A stretch of DNA of 64,000 nt from Haloferax marinisediminis (GCF_009674585.1 NZ_WKJP01000001.1:1922001-1986000), one strand, 5' to 3'. Counted from the first letter of the stretch, positions 43,655 through 55,883 are shown. Notes: generated by a model from the sequence alone, not told the origin. Program-made: numbers and translations.

Positions 43655-43759
43655 TCGCTCCGACCACCTCGCTCCGACCACCTCGCTGCATCTTCTCTCT
43701 TCCCCCCCACGTCTCTTCTCCCCCCACACGTCTTTTTCCCTCACACGTCTCTTCTCGCT
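43655..43759 (+). repeat. Tandem repeat and polypyrimidine tract after ndh
   Basis: After the ndh stop there are two exact tandem copies of TCGCTCCGACCACC (43655-43668 and 43669-43682) and a partial third copy. They are followed by a pyrimidine-rich run (43691-43759) with repeated CACGTCTCTTCTC at 43708-43720 and again from 43744. It contains a short T run at 43732-43736. The tract could serve as the transcription terminator for ndh and the convergent regulator at 43886-44419. It could also be slippage-prone. Confidence 0.5.
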
Positions 43760-43885
43760 TCGTTGGGTCGCGTTCGTACGACTCGGCGTCTCCCAGTCGC
43801 CGAGTCTGGAGGCTGACGTCTTGTGTTGCGGCGACGCTCTCGTGGCGGTTGCTCGAAGAGATAAAAACGAGACTGGGCGGGGAAC

Positions 43886-44419
43886 CTAGTGCGAGGGTTC
43901 GCCGACCGGTGCTTCCATATCGTCGATACGGAGGATGAGAATGTTACTCGTGTCGTCTTTTCCGTCGAGTGTTCCGTCGATGACGAGTTTCGAAAGCGGC
44001 GTCGGACCGACACGAACCTTGTCACCCTCGTGGAAGTCGCGGACCGACCCCTGAACGTGAATCTCTGCGCGGCAGAGTTCCGGGTGGTGGACACTGGAGA
44101 GGTCGATCTCGTCGACGTTCACGCCTTCGACTTTCTCGTCGTTGTGGAAGAGGGGGACCGACGCGGGTTCGTCCATCTTGTCTACGTCGAGTGCCTCGTA
44201 CGCGTTCGCCGTCGGCTTGTACCCGCCTTTCGGACCTGGGACACCTTCGACGAGTTGGAGCGCTTTCAGACTCTGCATCTGGTTGCGGATAGTACCGGGG
44301 TTGCGGTTGACTTCTTCCGCGATGTCTTCACCCTTCACCGCATCTTCGGAGTCTCGGTAGAGGTTGATGAGTGCGGTAAGGATAGTTTTCTGACTCGAAG
44401 TCAGCTCGATTGACGACAT
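43886..44419 (-). CDS. Winged-helix transcription regulator
   Basis: A 177-residue protein. Residues 1-70 form a winged helix (LTSSQKTILTALINLYRDSE, then VNRNPGTIRNQMQSLKALQL), resembling Rrf2/TrmB-like haloarchaeal regulators, followed by a beta-rich domain (about 100-175, CRAEIHVQGSVRDFHEGDKV and GPTPLSKLVIDGTLDGKDDT) that may bind a ligand. ATG 44419 is chosen over 44500, because a TATA element is at 44443-44452, 24-33 nt away. It is divergent from the epimerase gene, with 164 bp between, and convergent with ndh. The target is unknown. Confidence 0.78.
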   Translation of the reverse strand: MSSIELTSSQKTILTALINLYRDSEDAVKGEDIAEEVNRNPGTIRNQMQSLKALQLVEGVPGPKGGYKPTANAYEALDVDKMDEPASVPLFHNDEKVEGVNVDEIDLSSVHHPELCRAEIHVQGSVRDFHEGDKVRVGPTPLSKLVIDGTLDGKDDTSNILILRIDDMEAPVGEPSH

Positions 44420-44442
44420 GGAGAGTGGTTCGCTACATGCGT

Positions 44443-44452
44443 CCTTAAATCC
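44443..44452 (-). promoter_or_regulatory. TATA box of the winged-helix regulator
   Basis: CCTTAAATCC at 44443-44452 reads GGATTTAAGG on the transcribed strand, about 28 nt before ATG 44419. It supports the shorter start and leaderless translation. Confidence 0.55.
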
Positions 44453-44552
44453 GATGGATGATGGTCCGAATATTCTGTTCCCTTCGGTTGTAACGAACAC
44501 CTATTCAGGAATGTTCAACCAGTCTCAACGTTCTTCGAGATAGTGTCGATAG

Positions 44553-44563
44553 CACTAAACACC
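44553..44563 (+). promoter_or_regulatory. CACTAAACACC promoter element of the epimerase gene
   Basis: CACTAAACACC at 44553-44563 starts 31 nt before ATG 44584. The identical 11-mer stands 30 nt before the arginase ATG (45765-45775), so both genes seem to use the same core-promoter element. Confidence 0.5.
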
Positions 44564-44583
44564 TCACTGATGTGTTGTTGATT

Positions 44584-45504
44584 ATGAACGGGAAACGAGT
44601 CCTTGTCACCGGCGGTGCGGGGTTTATCGGTTCCAACCTCGCCAACTCGCTCGCCGAAGACAACGACGTGGTCGCCATCGACGACCTCTATCTCGGAACG
44701 CCCGAGAATCTCGATTCGAGTGTGGAGTTCCACGACGTGAGCGTCCTCGACGACGACCTCCCAACCGAGGACGTGGACGTGGTGTTCCACCTTGCGGCGC
44801 TGTCCTCGTACAAGATGCACGAAGAAGACCCCGCACTGGGTGCCCGCGTCAACGTCGAAGGCTTCGTCAACACCGTCGAACAGGCCCGAAACGACGGCTG
44901 CGACACCGTCGTCTACGCGTCGACGTCGTCGATTTATGGCTCTCGAACCGAGCCATCGCCCGAAGACATGCCCGTCGAGGCACGGACGGGGTACGAAGCG
45001 TCGAAGCTCGCCCGCGAGCGCTACGCCGAGTACTTCCATAACCACTACGACATGCAACTCGCCGGACTCCGTTTCTTCTCGGTGTATCAAGGCTTCGACG
45101 GCGCCGAAGAACACAAAGGCGAGTTCGCGAACACCGTCGCACAGTTCGCCGACAAGATCGCTGCTGGCGAACGCCCAGAACTCTTCGGTGACGGGTCGCA
45201 AACACGTGATTTTACCCACGTCGACGACATCGTCCGCGGTATCGAACTCGCGGCAGAACACCGACTGCAGGGCATCTACAACCTCGGAACCGGTGAGAGT
45301 TACTCGTTCAACGAGATGGTCGAGCTGATAAACGAGGCTCTCGGAACCGACGTCGAACCCGCGTACATCGAGAATCCCCTCGAGGTGTACGTCCACGATA
45401 CGATGGCTGATTGCACGAAGATTCGCGAGGAGACCGGATGGGAACCAGAAATCTCGTTCGAAGAAGGCGTCCGTCGCGTCTGCGAACCGTATCTCTCTGA
45501 GTAA
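44584..45504 (+). CDS. NAD-dependent sugar epimerase/dehydratase (UDP-glucose 4-epimerase-like)
   Basis: A 306-residue short-chain dehydrogenase of the extended type. NAD binding is VLVTGGAGFIGSNLANSLAE (about 6-25), and the catalytic Tyr-Lys is in RTGYEASKLARERYAEYF (about 133-150, Y-x-x-x-K), with a Ser/Thr-rich YASTSSIYGSRTE before it. The motif FTHVDDIVRGIELA and NLGTGESYSF follow. It probably converts UDP-glucose/galactose or dehydrates a nucleotide sugar for glycan synthesis. The gene is divergent from the winged-helix regulator. The substrate is not determined. Confidence 0.85.
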   Translation: MNGKRVLVTGGAGFIGSNLANSLAEDNDVVAIDDLYLGTPENLDSSVEFHDVSVLDDDLPTEDVDVVFHLAALSSYKMHEEDPALGARVNVEGFVNTVEQARNDGCDTVVYASTSSIYGSRTEPSPEDMPVEARTGYEASKLARERYAEYFHNHYDMQLAGLRFFSVYQGFDGAEEHKGEFANTVAQFADKIAAGERPELFGDGSQTRDFTHVDDIVRGIELAAEHRLQGIYNLGTGESYSFNEMVELINEALGTDVEPAYIENPLEVYVHDTMADCTKIREETGWEPEISFEEGVRRVCEPYLSE

Positions 45505-45509
45505 CCACA

Positions 45510-45686
45510 CTACTCGTCGGTCGACGGCGACCGACTCCGTTGTTCGAACTCCACGGTTACTGTGACGTCTCGCTGTGTGGTCTCGCGTATCTGACTTCTC
45601 AGAATCGTCACCGTGTAGTACGCCGTCGGTTGCGGGGTGAGTTCGTAAGCCGAACTTCGGCGAGGGAGGTCACCACCTCGTCGCAA
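45510..45686 (-). pseudogene. Probable gene remnant between epimerase and arginase genes
   Basis: On the minus strand a frame stays open from 45722 to the TAG at 45510-45512 and gives a plausible beta-strand tail (RSSAYELTPQPTAYYTVTIL, then RSQIRETTQRDVTVTVEFEQ, ending RSRSPSTDE). The third-position GC content of this frame is about 70 per cent, higher than random non-coding DNA. There is no ATG; only TTG at 45686 or an internal GTG could start it, so it looks like the C-terminal piece of a decayed gene, or a small real protein. It ends 6 bp beyond the epimerase stop. Family not recognised. Confidence 0.3.
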
Positions 45687-45764
45687 AAACCGGGTGGCTG
45701 ACTGGTCTGAAACACCAGACGGTCACGCAGTGTGAGGTGTCCGTCAGGGTGTGTTTTCCGATGC

Positions 45765-45775
45765 CACTAAACACC
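45765..45775 (+). promoter_or_regulatory. CACTAAACACC promoter element of the arginase gene
   Basis: CACTAAACACC at 45765-45775 starts 30 nt before ATG 45795. It is identical to the element before the epimerase gene at 44553-44563 and probably acts as TATA/BRE core for a leaderless transcript. Confidence 0.5.
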
Positions 45776-45794
45776 CCGACTGAGTGGTTCGAAT

Positions 45795-46694
45795 ATGGAC
45801 CGAAACGTAAGAATACTCGGTGCACCGACGGACTACGGTGCAAATCGACGTGGTGTGGACATGGGTCCCTCTGCGATTCGATACGGAGGGCTGACGTCCC
45901 AACTCGAATCGGCCGGTGTCTCGGTGACGGACGCAGGTGACCTCACCGTCCCCCATCACGCGACCCGCGATGCCGACGCCGGTGCGGAGAATGCAAAACA
46001 TATCCAAGAAGTCGAAGAGGTCTGTACGGCCCTCGCCGACGCCGTGTCGACTTCGATTTCGGATGGCGAGACACCACTCGCCCTCGGTGGTGACCACTCT
46101 ATCGCCATCGGTTCGATGGTCGGAAGCGCACGTGACGCCGACATCGGCGTCGTCTGGTTCGACGCACACGGCGACTTCAACACGCCAGAGACCTCGCCTT
46201 CGGGGAACGTCCACGGGATGCCGCTCGCCGCAGCACTCGGCATCGGCGACTTCGCGGGTGTCGAATGGGCGAACGCGGCAGGTCTGAAAGAAGAGAACGT
46301 CGCTATCGTCGGTCTCCGCGACGTGGACAGGAACGAGGCGGCAGCGATTCGCGACACCGACGTGACTGCCTACACGATGTCCGACATCGACGAACGCGGC
46401 ATCACCGAGGTCACACAGGATGCCCTCGACGTTGCCACGAGCGGAACCGACGGTATCCACGTCAGTCTCGACCTCGATTGGCTCGACCCCCGGGAGGCAC
46501 CCGGTGTCGGGACCCCCGTCCGTGGCGGTGCGACGTACCGCGAGGCCCACGCAGCGATGGAACTCGTCGCCAAGTCGGACGCACTTCGCTCGCTCGAACT
46601 CGTCGAAGTCAACCCAATCTTGGACCAGCACAACGAGACGGCAACGCTCGCAACCGAACTCGCCGCTAGCGCCTTCGGCAAGCGCATCCTCTAA
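45795..46694 (+). CDS. rocF: Arginase / ureohydrolase
   Basis: A 299-residue ureohydrolase. The three manganese-binding motifs are visible: LALGGDHSIAIGS (about 96-108), VVWFDAHGDFNTPETSPSGN (about 119-138) and HVSLDLDWLDPREAPGVGTP (about 222-241). The sequence begins VRILGAPTDYGANRRGVDMG, typical of the arginase branch, so it likely makes ornithine and urea from arginine, although agmatinase or formimidoylglutamase is possible. It overlaps the NUDIX gene by one base (TAATG), so an operon is clear. A shared promoter element precedes it. Confidence 0.87.
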   Translation: MDRNVRILGAPTDYGANRRGVDMGPSAIRYGGLTSQLESAGVSVTDAGDLTVPHHATRDADAGAENAKHIQEVEEVCTALADAVSTSISDGETPLALGGDHSIAIGSMVGSARDADIGVVWFDAHGDFNTPETSPSGNVHGMPLAAALGIGDFAGVEWANAAGLKEENVAIVGLRDVDRNEAAAIRDTDVTAYTMSDIDERGITEVTQDALDVATSGTDGIHVSLDLDWLDPREAPGVGTPVRGGATYREAHAAMELVAKSDALRSLELVEVNPILDQHNETATLATELAASAFGKRIL

Positions 46695-47161
46695 TGGCGG
46701 TCCCAAGAGAAGCCCCCGCCCCGCACGACCTCGCTGCTGGCGTCGTCGTTCTCCGCGACGAGTCGGTACTCGCAGTGTACGAGAAAGGTCGCTGGGGACT
46801 GCCGAAAGGTGGGTCTGAACCCGGAGAGTTCTTCTACGAGACGGCCGCCCGCGAGGCGGGCGAAGAGACCGGTCTCAACGTCGAGATTCAGTCACTCGCG
46901 TTCACGACCGAGATTCGCGCCCCCGACCGCCGTATCTATCTTCAGCGATTCTACCACGGGGTCGCGAACGACGACGTCGAACCTGAACCGCTCGACCCCA
47001 CAGACGAAATCGAGGAAGCGAAGTTCCTCCCGCTGTCTGAACTCGGGTCGACGCTCACCTACCGCCCACGAGTCGAACCCCTCCGTGAGTGGCTCAGAGA
47101 CCGCAAACCGCGACACTACACCTACGACCTGACGAACTCGCCGTCACACGTCGACGAGTAA
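46694..47161 (+). CDS. NUDIX hydrolase
   Basis: A 155-residue NUDIX protein. The signature is GGSEPGEFFYETAAREAGEE plus TGL (about 38-60), matching G-x5-E-x7-R-E-U-x-E-E-x-G-U with the metal-binding glutamates. It hydrolyses a nucleoside diphosphate linked to another moiety; the substrate (ADP-ribose, dinucleoside polyphosphate or similar) is not readable. The start overlaps the arginase stop (TAATG), so the two are translationally coupled. A link to arginine metabolism is not obvious. Confidence 0.85.
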   Translation: MAVPREAPAPHDLAAGVVVLRDESVLAVYEKGRWGLPKGGSEPGEFFYETAAREAGEETGLNVEIQSLAFTTEIRAPDRRIYLQRFYHGVANDDVEPEPLDPTDEIEEAKFLPLSELGSTLTYRPRVEPLREWLRDRKPRHYTYDLTNSPSHVDE

Positions 47162-47165
47162 ACGG

Positions 47166-47567
47166 CTACGACGTTTCGGCCGTTCGTTGCTCTTCTCTCG
47201 CCCGTCGAACGACGTACCCAACGGTTCCACCAACACCGCCCAACAGGAGTGCGATACCCACGCCGCTGGCGAGCGGGTAGACCACCCATGCCGCGGACTC
47301 CGGTGCCGCAACTGGCACGAATAGGTTGAACGTGAACGCCAGACTCGGACCGAGGGCGAGTACTACTCCTGCGACGACGCTTCCACCACGGTACACGAAG
47401 ACCGCGACCGCGGCTCCAATCAGCACTGCGCCGCCATCGATGACCAACGACTGCACAGGCGTCGGTGGCGAGAGATTCCACGTCCGCAGCGCGGTAAGCG
47501 CCGCGAGGATGACGACGAAGACGAGCGCTGATATCCCCGCCACTCTCGATAGCGGCCAGTCTCTCAT
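47166..47567 (-). CDS. Small four-span membrane protein
   Basis: A 133-residue protein with four hydrophobic helices (VAGISALVFVVILAALTALR, LVIDGGAVLIGAAVAVFVYR, VVAGVVLALGPSLAFTFNLF, VVYPLASGVGIALLLGGVGG), and a basic cytoplasmic tail RRAREEQRTAETS. It is convergent with the NUDIX gene (5 bp between stops) and downstream of no identifiable partner. The family is not recognised. Confidence 0.65.
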   Translation of the reverse strand: MRDWPLSRVAGISALVFVVILAALTALRTWNLSPPTPVQSLVIDGGAVLIGAAVAVFVYRGGSVVAGVVLALGPSLAFTFNLFVPVAAPESAAWVVYPLASGVGIALLLGGVGGTVGYVVRRAREEQRTAETS

Positions 47568-47645
47568 ACGAAGGCGACTCCGTGGCTGAAGTAAGTGTCT
47601 TCGGGCGAACCGCGCGAAAAAGAACCGTCGGTGGAGCGAGTCATC

Positions 47646-50207
47646 TTACTCTTCGGCCGCTTCGGACGCTTCGACTGCGTCGTCTGCGCCTTCTTCGAGT
47701 TCCTCGTCTTCGGTCGTCATCGCTGGTGGAATCACGTCGACAGAGGCGACGGAGTCGCCGTCGTCGAGGTCCATGACGATGACACCCATCGTGTTGCGGC
47801 CGACCGTCGAGATGTCCTCGACGGGCGTCCGAACGATTTGGCCTTCGTCGGACATGACGACGAGATGGTCGCCTTCACCGACGGTGTTGATGGCACAGAC
47901 GGGGCCGTTTCGCTCGTTGGTCTTGATGTCGATGAGACCCTTCCCGTTGCGGGACTGTGGGCGGTACTTGTCGAGGTCAGTCCGCTTGCCGTAGCCGTTG
48001 TCGGTGACAGTCAGAATCCAACTGTGGTGGTCTTCGTCGATTGCGGCGACACCGGCGACTTGGTCGTCGCCAGTGAGTTTGATGCCGCGGACACCGCGGG
48101 CCGAGCGACCCATCGCACGAACCTCGTCTTCCTCGAAGCGGATGGACATGCCCTGTTCGGTGCCGATGACCAGGTCGTGTCCGCCGTGTGTGACCTCGAC
48201 GTCCGCGAGTTCGTCGCCGTCGTCGAGTTTGGTGGCGATGATACCCGTCGAGAGGATGTTCTGGAATCGGTCGACGCTGGTGCGTTTGATGTACCCGTTT
48301 CGGGTCACCATCGTCAGATAGCCGTCGACTTCCTCTAAGTCGTCGCAGTTGACGACGGCGGTAATCTCCTCGCCCTTGTCGAAGTCGAGGAGGTTGACGG
48401 CGGACTTTCCGCGAGCAGTCCGGGACATCTCCGGAACTTGGTAGGTTTTGAGTTGGTAGACCTGCCCGTGGTTGGTGAAGCACAACAGGTCGTCGTGGGT
48501 GTTCGCGACGAACACCGACGACACCTTGTCGCCTTCTTTGAGGTCAGTCCCGATGATGCCCTTGCCACCGCGGTGTTGGGCACGGAATCGCGAGACTGGC
48601 ATGCGCTTGATGTAGTCGTCTTCGCTGACGACGACGACAACGTCCTCTTCGGGGATGAGGTCTGCACGCGTGACTTCGCCAGTGTCGGCGACGAACGAGG
48701 TTCGCCGTTCGTCGGCGTACTCGTCTTTGATATCGAGGAGTTCGGACTCGATGACGGCGTCGAGTTCTGACGCGTCACCGAGGATGGTTTCGAGGCGCTC
48801 GATGGTCGCCTGAACCTCCTCGTACTCGTCTTCGATTTCGGCCGCTTCCATCGAGGTGAGCGAGCCAAGTTGCATCGAGACGATGTGGTTGGCCTGGTCT
48901 TCGGAGAAGTCGAACGACCGGAGCGCCTCGCCGTCGACTTCGACGACGACTTCGCCACGGAGGGCGGCCTTGGCGTCGTCACGACTCTCGGAGTTCCGGA
49001 TGGTCTCGACCACGGCGTCGATGTGTTCGAGGGCCTTCAGACGGCCTTCGAGGATGTGTGCACGGTCTTCTGCCTCGGCGAGTTCGTACTCGGAGCGCCG
49101 TCGAACCACGTCGCGTCGGTGGTCGAGGTAGTGCTGCAGCGTCTCCTTGAGCGTGAGCACTTGCGGTTGCCCGTCGACGAGCGCGAGGTTGATGACACCG
49201 AAGGTAGATTCGAGGTGGTTGTCGAGAAGCTGGTTTTTGACAACTTCGGCCATCGCGCCGCGCTTGAGTTCGATGACGACGCGGATACCGTCGCGGTCGG
49301 ACTCGTCGCGGATGTCGCGGATGCCCTCGATTTTGCCGGCGTTCACGTCGTCGGCGATTCGCTCGATGAGGCGGGCCTTGTTCTCCTGGTATGGGAGTTC
49401 GTTGATGATGATGCGGCCTTCCTCTTCTTCGACCTCGTAGTCGGCGCGGACGCGAACGCGTCCACGACCCGTCTTGTACGCTCTGTGGACCGCGTTGCGG
49501 CCGACGATGTTGGCACCAGTCGGGAAGTCGGGCCCTTTGACGTGCTCCATCAGGTCGGTGATGGTGGCGTCGGGGTTCTCGATGAGTTCGACGGTTGCGT
49601 CGACGACTTCACCGAGGTTGTGTGGCGGGATGTTCGTGGACATCCCGACGGCGATACCCGACGAGCCGTTGACGAGCAAGTTCGGGAACGACGACGGGAG
49701 GACCGTCGGTTCCTGCTTGCGGTCGTCGTAGTTGGACTGGAAGTCGACAGTGTCCTTGTCGATGTCCGCGAGGAGTTCCTCTGCGATAGAGGACATCCGC
49801 GCTTCCGTGTACCGCATGGCGGCCGGCGGGTCGCCGTCGACAGACCCGAAGTTCCCCTGTCCGTCGACGAGGGGATAGCGCATGGAGAAGTCCTGTGCCA
49901 TGCGTGCGAGGGTGTCGTAGATTGCAGAGTCGCCGTGTGGGTGGTAGTCACCCATCGTCTCGCCCACGATGGACGAGGACTTCCGGTGTGACGAGTTGGA
50001 GGTCACGCCTGCCTGGTGCATCGCATAGAGGATGCGCCGGTGGACCGGCTTGAGGCCGTCGCGGACGTCCGGGAGGGCGCGTCCCGCGATGACCGACATC
50101 GCGTAGTCGATGTACGACTGCTCCATCTCGTCTTCGATGCGAGCGTTTCTAATCTCCGCCGCGATGCCCGCGCCGGGTTCGAATGAATCAGGTGCGTCAG
50201 AACTCAT
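47646..50207 (-). CDS. gyrA: DNA gyrase subunit A
   Basis: An 853-residue GyrA, the DNA-cleaving subunit that, with GyrB, introduces negative supercoils. The winged-helix cleavage domain has the catalytic Tyr133 in [13 protein letters not shown], and [14 protein letters not shown] near the start (51-64). The C-terminal beta-pinwheel holds the GyrA box QHRGGKG (near 565), which separates gyrase from topoisomerase IV. A highly acidic tail ends the protein. The gene starts one base after the gyrB stop, so the two are co-transcribed. Haloarchaea acquired gyrase from bacteria. Confidence 0.97.
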   Translation of the reverse strand: MSSDAPDSFEPGAGIAAEIRNARIEDEMEQSYIDYAMSVIAGRALPDVRDGLKPVHRRILYAMHQAGVTSNSSHRKSSSIVGETMGDYHPHGDSAIYDTLARMAQDFSMRYPLVDGQGNFGSVDGDPPAAMRYTEARMSSIAEELLADIDKDTVDFQSNYDDRKQEPTVLPSSFPNLLVNGSSGIAVGMSTNIPPHNLGEVVDATVELIENPDATITDLMEHVKGPDFPTGANIVGRNAVHRAYKTGRGRVRVRADYEVEEEEGRIIINELPYQENKARLIERIADDVNAGKIEGIRDIRDESDRDGIRVVIELKRGAMAEVVKNQLLDNHLESTFGVINLALVDGQPQVLTLKETLQHYLDHRRDVVRRRSEYELAEAEDRAHILEGRLKALEHIDAVVETIRNSESRDDAKAALRGEVVVEVDGEALRSFDFSEDQANHIVSMQLGSLTSMEAAEIEDEYEEVQATIERLETILGDASELDAVIESELLDIKDEYADERRTSFVADTGEVTRADLIPEEDVVVVVSEDDYIKRMPVSRFRAQHRGGKGIIGTDLKEGDKVSSVFVANTHDDLLCFTNHGQVYQLKTYQVPEMSRTARGKSAVNLLDFDKGEEITAVVNCDDLEEVDGYLTMVTRNGYIKRTSVDRFQNILSTGIIATKLDDGDELADVEVTHGGHDLVIGTEQGMSIRFEEDEVRAMGRSARGVRGIKLTGDDQVAGVAAIDEDHHSWILTVTDNGYGKRTDLDKYRPQSRNGKGLIDIKTNERNGPVCAINTVGEGDHLVVMSDEGQIVRTPVEDISTVGRNTMGVIVMDLDDGDSVASVDVIPPAMTTEDEELEEGADDAVEASEAAEE

Positions 50208-50208
50208 A

Positions 50209-52161
<1,953 letters not shown>

Positions 52162-52268
52162 CCTCGCACGCGCGGGCGCGAACTATTTACAGTAGCGTCG
52201 CTGTGACCTGTCGGTCCCGACATCGTCGGCCGATTTTCGCGCTCGTGTGACTCGCACACTGAGAGACG

Positions 52269-52283
52269 ACGGTGCCACACCGT
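52269..52283. promoter_or_regulatory. Perfect 6-bp dyad in the gyrB-top6B intergenic region
   Basis: ACGGTG at 52269-52274 and CACCGT at 52278-52283 form an exact inverted repeat with a 3-nt spacer, 26 bp before the top6B TATA-like TACTTAAC (52309-52316). The position upstream of the promoter suits an activator site. No role is known. Confidence 0.35.
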
Positions 52284-52344
52284 TCACTTTCACCCTGGTG
52301 CCGGTGAGTACTTAACGCGGGACTGGGTAGATGCGGCACAGGAA

Positions 52345-54741
52345 ATGACGTCGTTCCAGTCGACGCTCGGTGAAGACGAGGGGATTGCAGAGGAGTTGGC
52401 GAAAGGCCAGCGAGAGATCTCCATCGCCGAGTTCTTCGAAAAGAACAAGCACATGTTGGGCTTCGACAGTGGAGCCCGCGGGTTGGTCACCGCCGTCAAG
52501 GAGGCTGTGGACAACGCGCTCGACGCCACGGAAGAGGCGGGTATCCAACCCGACATCTACGTGGAAATTAGCGAGGTACGCGACTACTACCGCCTCGTCA
52601 TCGAAGACAACGGGCCGGGCATCACGAAAGAACAGGTGCCCAAAGTGTTCGGGAAACTCCTCTATGGGTCTCGTTTCCACGCACGCGAACAGTCCCGTGG
52701 TCAGCAGGGTATCGGTATCTCCGCGGCAGTTCTCTACTCACAACTGACCAGCGGGAAGCCAGCGAAGATTACGAGTCGGACGCAGGGCTCTGCGGACGCC
52801 GAATACTTCGAACTCGTCATCGACACGGACAAGAACGAACCCGAGATTCGAACGTCGAAGACCACGTCGTGGGACCGCCCACACGGGACGCGAATCGAGT
52901 TAGAGATGGAAGCGAACATGCGGGCACGCCAGCAACTCCACGACTACATTCTCCACACGGCAGTCGTGAACCCGCACGCACGCTTCGAACTCCGAGAACC
53001 CGGCCTCGACGAACCGATGAAGTTCGAGCGGGCGACCGACCAACTCCCGGCACAGACGACCGAGATTCGCCCGCACCCTCACGGGGTCGAACTCGGGACA
53101 CTGCTGAAGATGCTCGCCGCGACGGAGTCGTACTCTGTCTCCGGATTCCTCCAAGAGGAGTTCACCCGCGTCGGGGCGAAGACCTCCAGCAAGGTCATCG
53201 ACGCCTTCCGCGACCGGCACTTCGGCCGCGAGATGACGTGGAAGACGCCGGCCAAACACGAAGCAGGCGAACTCGTCGCCGTCGTCGAAGACGCCGTCGC
53301 CAACAAAGGCAAAGGGCCGACGGCCGCGTTCGCCGAAGAACTCGTGGACATCGTCGTCGGCAAAGACCGCATCGCACACGAGGAACTCGTAGACATCGTC
53401 GGCAACGTCGCCGAGTCTGTCGGTGAGGAGACGGACACGTCGTTCGGTGAGACGGTCCAAGAGAACGTCGTCGAAGCGGTGTGGCCCGTCCTCACCGAGA
53501 ACCGCGCAGACGACATCTACAGCATCGTCGACGAGGTGACGACGACGAAGAAGAGCGACGCCGGCAAGGTGTCGATTGCACGGTCGATTGCGACGCAGTT
53601 CGCCGAGACGACCGGCCCTGCGGACCGCGCCACCCACGACGACGTCAAAGAGTTCGTCACGTGGGCGGCCGAGCGAACCAAAGAACGCGAAGACGAGACG
53701 TACGGTGAGACTGCCCGCGAGAACATCATCGACGCGCTCTGGTCGCGCATGCGAACCGTCTCGGACGACGTGCCGAAAGTCCGCGACATCGCCGACGACA
53801 GAGACGTCGCGCGGGACTTGCTCGAAGGGATGCGCGAGACGGACATCCTCGCACCGCCGACCGACTGTCTGTCGCCCATCACTGCCGAACTCGTCGAAGA
53901 AGGGCTGAAAAAGGAGTTCGACGCCGACTTCTATGCCGCGGCAACCCGTGACGCGGAAGTCCACGGCGGCGACCCGTTCATCGTCGAAGCGGGCATCGCC
54001 TACGGCGGCGAACTGAAATCCGAGGGCAGCATCGACTTGCTCCGGTTCGCGAACCGTGTCCCCCTCGTCTACCAGCAGGGTGCGTGTACCATCACGCACG
54101 TCGTGAAGGACATCGGATGGCGAAACTACGGCCTCGACCAACCGGGTGGCAGCGGCATGCCGAACGGCCCCGCCGTCCTCATGGTTCACGTCGCCTCCAC
54201 GAACGTTCCGTTCACGAGTGAGTCGAAAGACGCACTCGCCGACGTTCCGGCGATTCAAGACGAGGTCGAACTGGCCATCCGTGAGGCAGCACGCGAACTC
54301 AAATCCTACCTCTCGAAGCGCCGGTCGCTCCAGAAGCGCCGGAAGAAACAGGACGTGCTCGGTCGCATCCTCCCGCAGATGGCGACGAAACTCTCGGAGG
54401 TCACCGGCCGCGAGGAACCGAACATCGAGGGTGCACTGGCCCGCATCATGAACAACGTGAGTGTCGACCGTGAAGTCGAAGACGGCACGGTGACGCTCAC
54501 GGTGAAGAACTACTCCAGCACCAACGAGACGCCCGACATCACCGATATCGTCTCTGCCGAACCGAGCGGTCTCAACGGAGAGGCGACGGTGGTCGACCTC
54601 GACGGCGAGTGGTTCGTCAAGTGGAGTCCCGAGGTGTCGTCCGGTGAGTCGGCGACACTCACGTACTCGGTTGCACAGGACGCGTCGTTCGACATCAACG
54701 TCGACGGCGTCGAAGCAGAGAAACTCACGGTGAACGCATAA
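52345..54741 (+). CDS. top6B: DNA topoisomerase VI subunit B, with large insertion
   Basis: A 798-residue subunit of topoisomerase VI, well above the roughly 530 residues of crenarchaeal Top6B. The GHKL ATPase is intact: [17 protein letters not shown] (about 48-64), [13 protein letters not shown] (85-97) and [18 protein letters not shown] (117-134). The excess is an acidic helical insertion at about 315-500, with two similar modules ([15 protein letters not shown] at about 366-380 and [15 protein letters not shown] at about 452-466). The transducer resumes at [12 protein letters not shown] (501-512). It binds and hydrolyses ATP to open and close the top6A dimer. Its stop overlaps the top6A start (TAATG). 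Confidence 0.95.
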   Translation: MTSFQSTLGEDEGIAEELAKGQREISIAEFFEKNKHMLGFDSGARGLVTAVKEAVDNALDATEEAGIQPDIYVEISEVRDYYRLVIEDNGPGITKEQVPKVFGKLLYGSRFHAREQSRGQQGIGISAAVLYSQLTSGKPAKITSRTQGSADAEYFELVIDTDKNEPEIRTSKTTSWDRPHGTRIELEMEANMRARQQLHDYILHTAVVNPHARFELREPGLDEPMKFERATDQLPAQTTEIRPHPHGVELGTLLKMLAATESYSVSGFLQEEFTRVGAKTSSKVIDAFRDRHFGREMTWKTPAKHEAGELVAVVEDAVANKGKGPTAAFAEELVDIVVGKDRIAHEELVDIVGNVAESVGEETDTSFGETVQENVVEAVWPVLTENRADDIYSIVDEVTTTKKSDAGKVSIARSIATQFAETTGPADRATHDDVKEFVTWAAERTKEREDETYGETARENIIDALWSRMRTVSDDVPKVRDIADDRDVARDLLEGMRETDILAPPTDCLSPITAELVEEGLKKEFDADFYAAATRDAEVHGGDPFIVEAGIAYGGELKSEGSIDLLRFANRVPLVYQQGACTITHVVKDIGWRNYGLDQPGGSGMPNGPAVLMVHVASTNVPFTSESKDALADVPAIQDEVELAIREAARELKSYLSKRRSLQKRRKKQDVLGRILPQMATKLSEVTGREEPNIEGALARIMNNVSVDREVEDGTVTLTVKNYSSTNETPDITDIVSAEPSGLNGEATVVDLDGEWFVKWSPEVSSGESATLTYSVAQDASFDINVDGVEAEKLTVNA

Positions 54742-55841
54742 TGGCATCCGAATCCAAGACGTCCGAGGAGATCGCCCGCGAACGGCTTATCGACCTCGCA
54801 GCGGAGTTCTACGACCAGTTCGACCGCGGGGAGATTCCCGAGATGAAGCTCCCGACGCGGACGAAGAGCAACATCGAATACGACGAAGACTCGCACGTGT
54901 GGGTCTACGGCGACCGAACCTCGACGCGGTCGGCAAACAGCGTCCGCGGCGCGCGGAAACTGCTGAAAGCCACGTACACCATCGAGTTCCTCGCGCGCCA
55001 ACTCGACGAGGACCGCTCGTCCACCCTTCGTGAACTCTACTACCTCTCTGAGTCGTGGGACGCCGAGGAGGCGCACTTCTCCGACCAGGACGAGTCGAAC
55101 CAACTCGTCGAAGACCTCGAAATCGTCTCGAACGTCACGCGTGAGGACCTCCACATGCGGCCCGAAGAGTCGGGTGCGACGCTCATGGGTCCATTGAAGA
55201 TCCGTGAACAGACGCGCCGTGGCGAACGCGAGATTCACTGTCAGGGCGACGTCGGCGAAGGTGGCTACCAGATTCCGAACAACCCCGATACCATCGACTT
55301 CCTCGAACACGACATCGACTTCGTGATGTGCGTCGAGACCGGTGGTATGCGTGACCGCCTCATCGAAAACGGATTCGACGAGGACTACAACGCGCTTATC
55401 GTCCACCTGAAGGGACAACCGGCCCGTGCGACCCGTCGCATCACCAAGCGACTCCACGACGAACTCGACCTGCCCGTCGTGGTCTTCACAGACGGTGACC
55501 CGTGGTCGTACCGCATCTTCGGCTCTGTCGCCTACGGGTCCATCAAGTCGGCACACCTCTCTGAGTACCTCGCCACGCCGGAAGCCCGGTTCGTGGGTAT
55601 CCAACCGCAGGATATCGTCGACTACGACCTGCCGACCGACCCACTCGCGGACTCGGACATCAACGCCCTCCAGTCGGAACTCGAAGACCCGCGCTTCATG
55701 ACCGACTACTGGGAAGAACAAATCGAGCTGCAACTCGACATCGGGAAGAAGGCAGAACAGCAGGCACTCGCGGCCCGCGGGCTGGACTTCGTCACCGACG
55801 AATATCTGCCCACGCGTCTCGACGAGATGGGCATCATCTAA
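54741..55841 (+). CDS. top6A: DNA topoisomerase VI subunit A (Spo11-like)
   Basis: A 366-residue DNA-cleaving subunit. The winged-helix part has the catalytic tyrosine in [13 protein letters not shown] (Tyr100 or Tyr101), and the Toprim domain contains [14 protein letters not shown] (Glu, about 196-209) and [17 protein letters not shown] (about 248-264, D-G-D). Spo11, the meiotic break enzyme of eukaryotes, is a homologue. The start overlaps the top6B stop (TAATG), and translational coupling keeps the subunits balanced. It relaxes and decatenates DNA after replication. Confidence 0.96.
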   Translation: MASESKTSEEIARERLIDLAAEFYDQFDRGEIPEMKLPTRTKSNIEYDEDSHVWVYGDRTSTRSANSVRGARKLLKATYTIEFLARQLDEDRSSTLRELYYLSESWDAEEAHFSDQDESNQLVEDLEIVSNVTREDLHMRPEESGATLMGPLKIREQTRRGEREIHCQGDVGEGGYQIPNNPDTIDFLEHDIDFVMCVETGGMRDRLIENGFDEDYNALIVHLKGQPARATRRITKRLHDELDLPVVVFTDGDPWSYRIFGSVAYGSIKSAHLSEYLATPEARFVGIQPQDIVDYDLPTDPLADSDINALQSELEDPRFMTDYWEEQIELQLDIGKKAEQQALAARGLDFVTDEYLPTRLDEMGII

Positions 55842-55883
55842 CGAGGAGGGACGCGGTTCGGGTGCGCACTTCGGTGGACCCGC

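Noticed and set aside
52900-54747. 615-residue frame opposite top6B
   Set aside because: Shadow of top6B; composition is basic and no motif is present.
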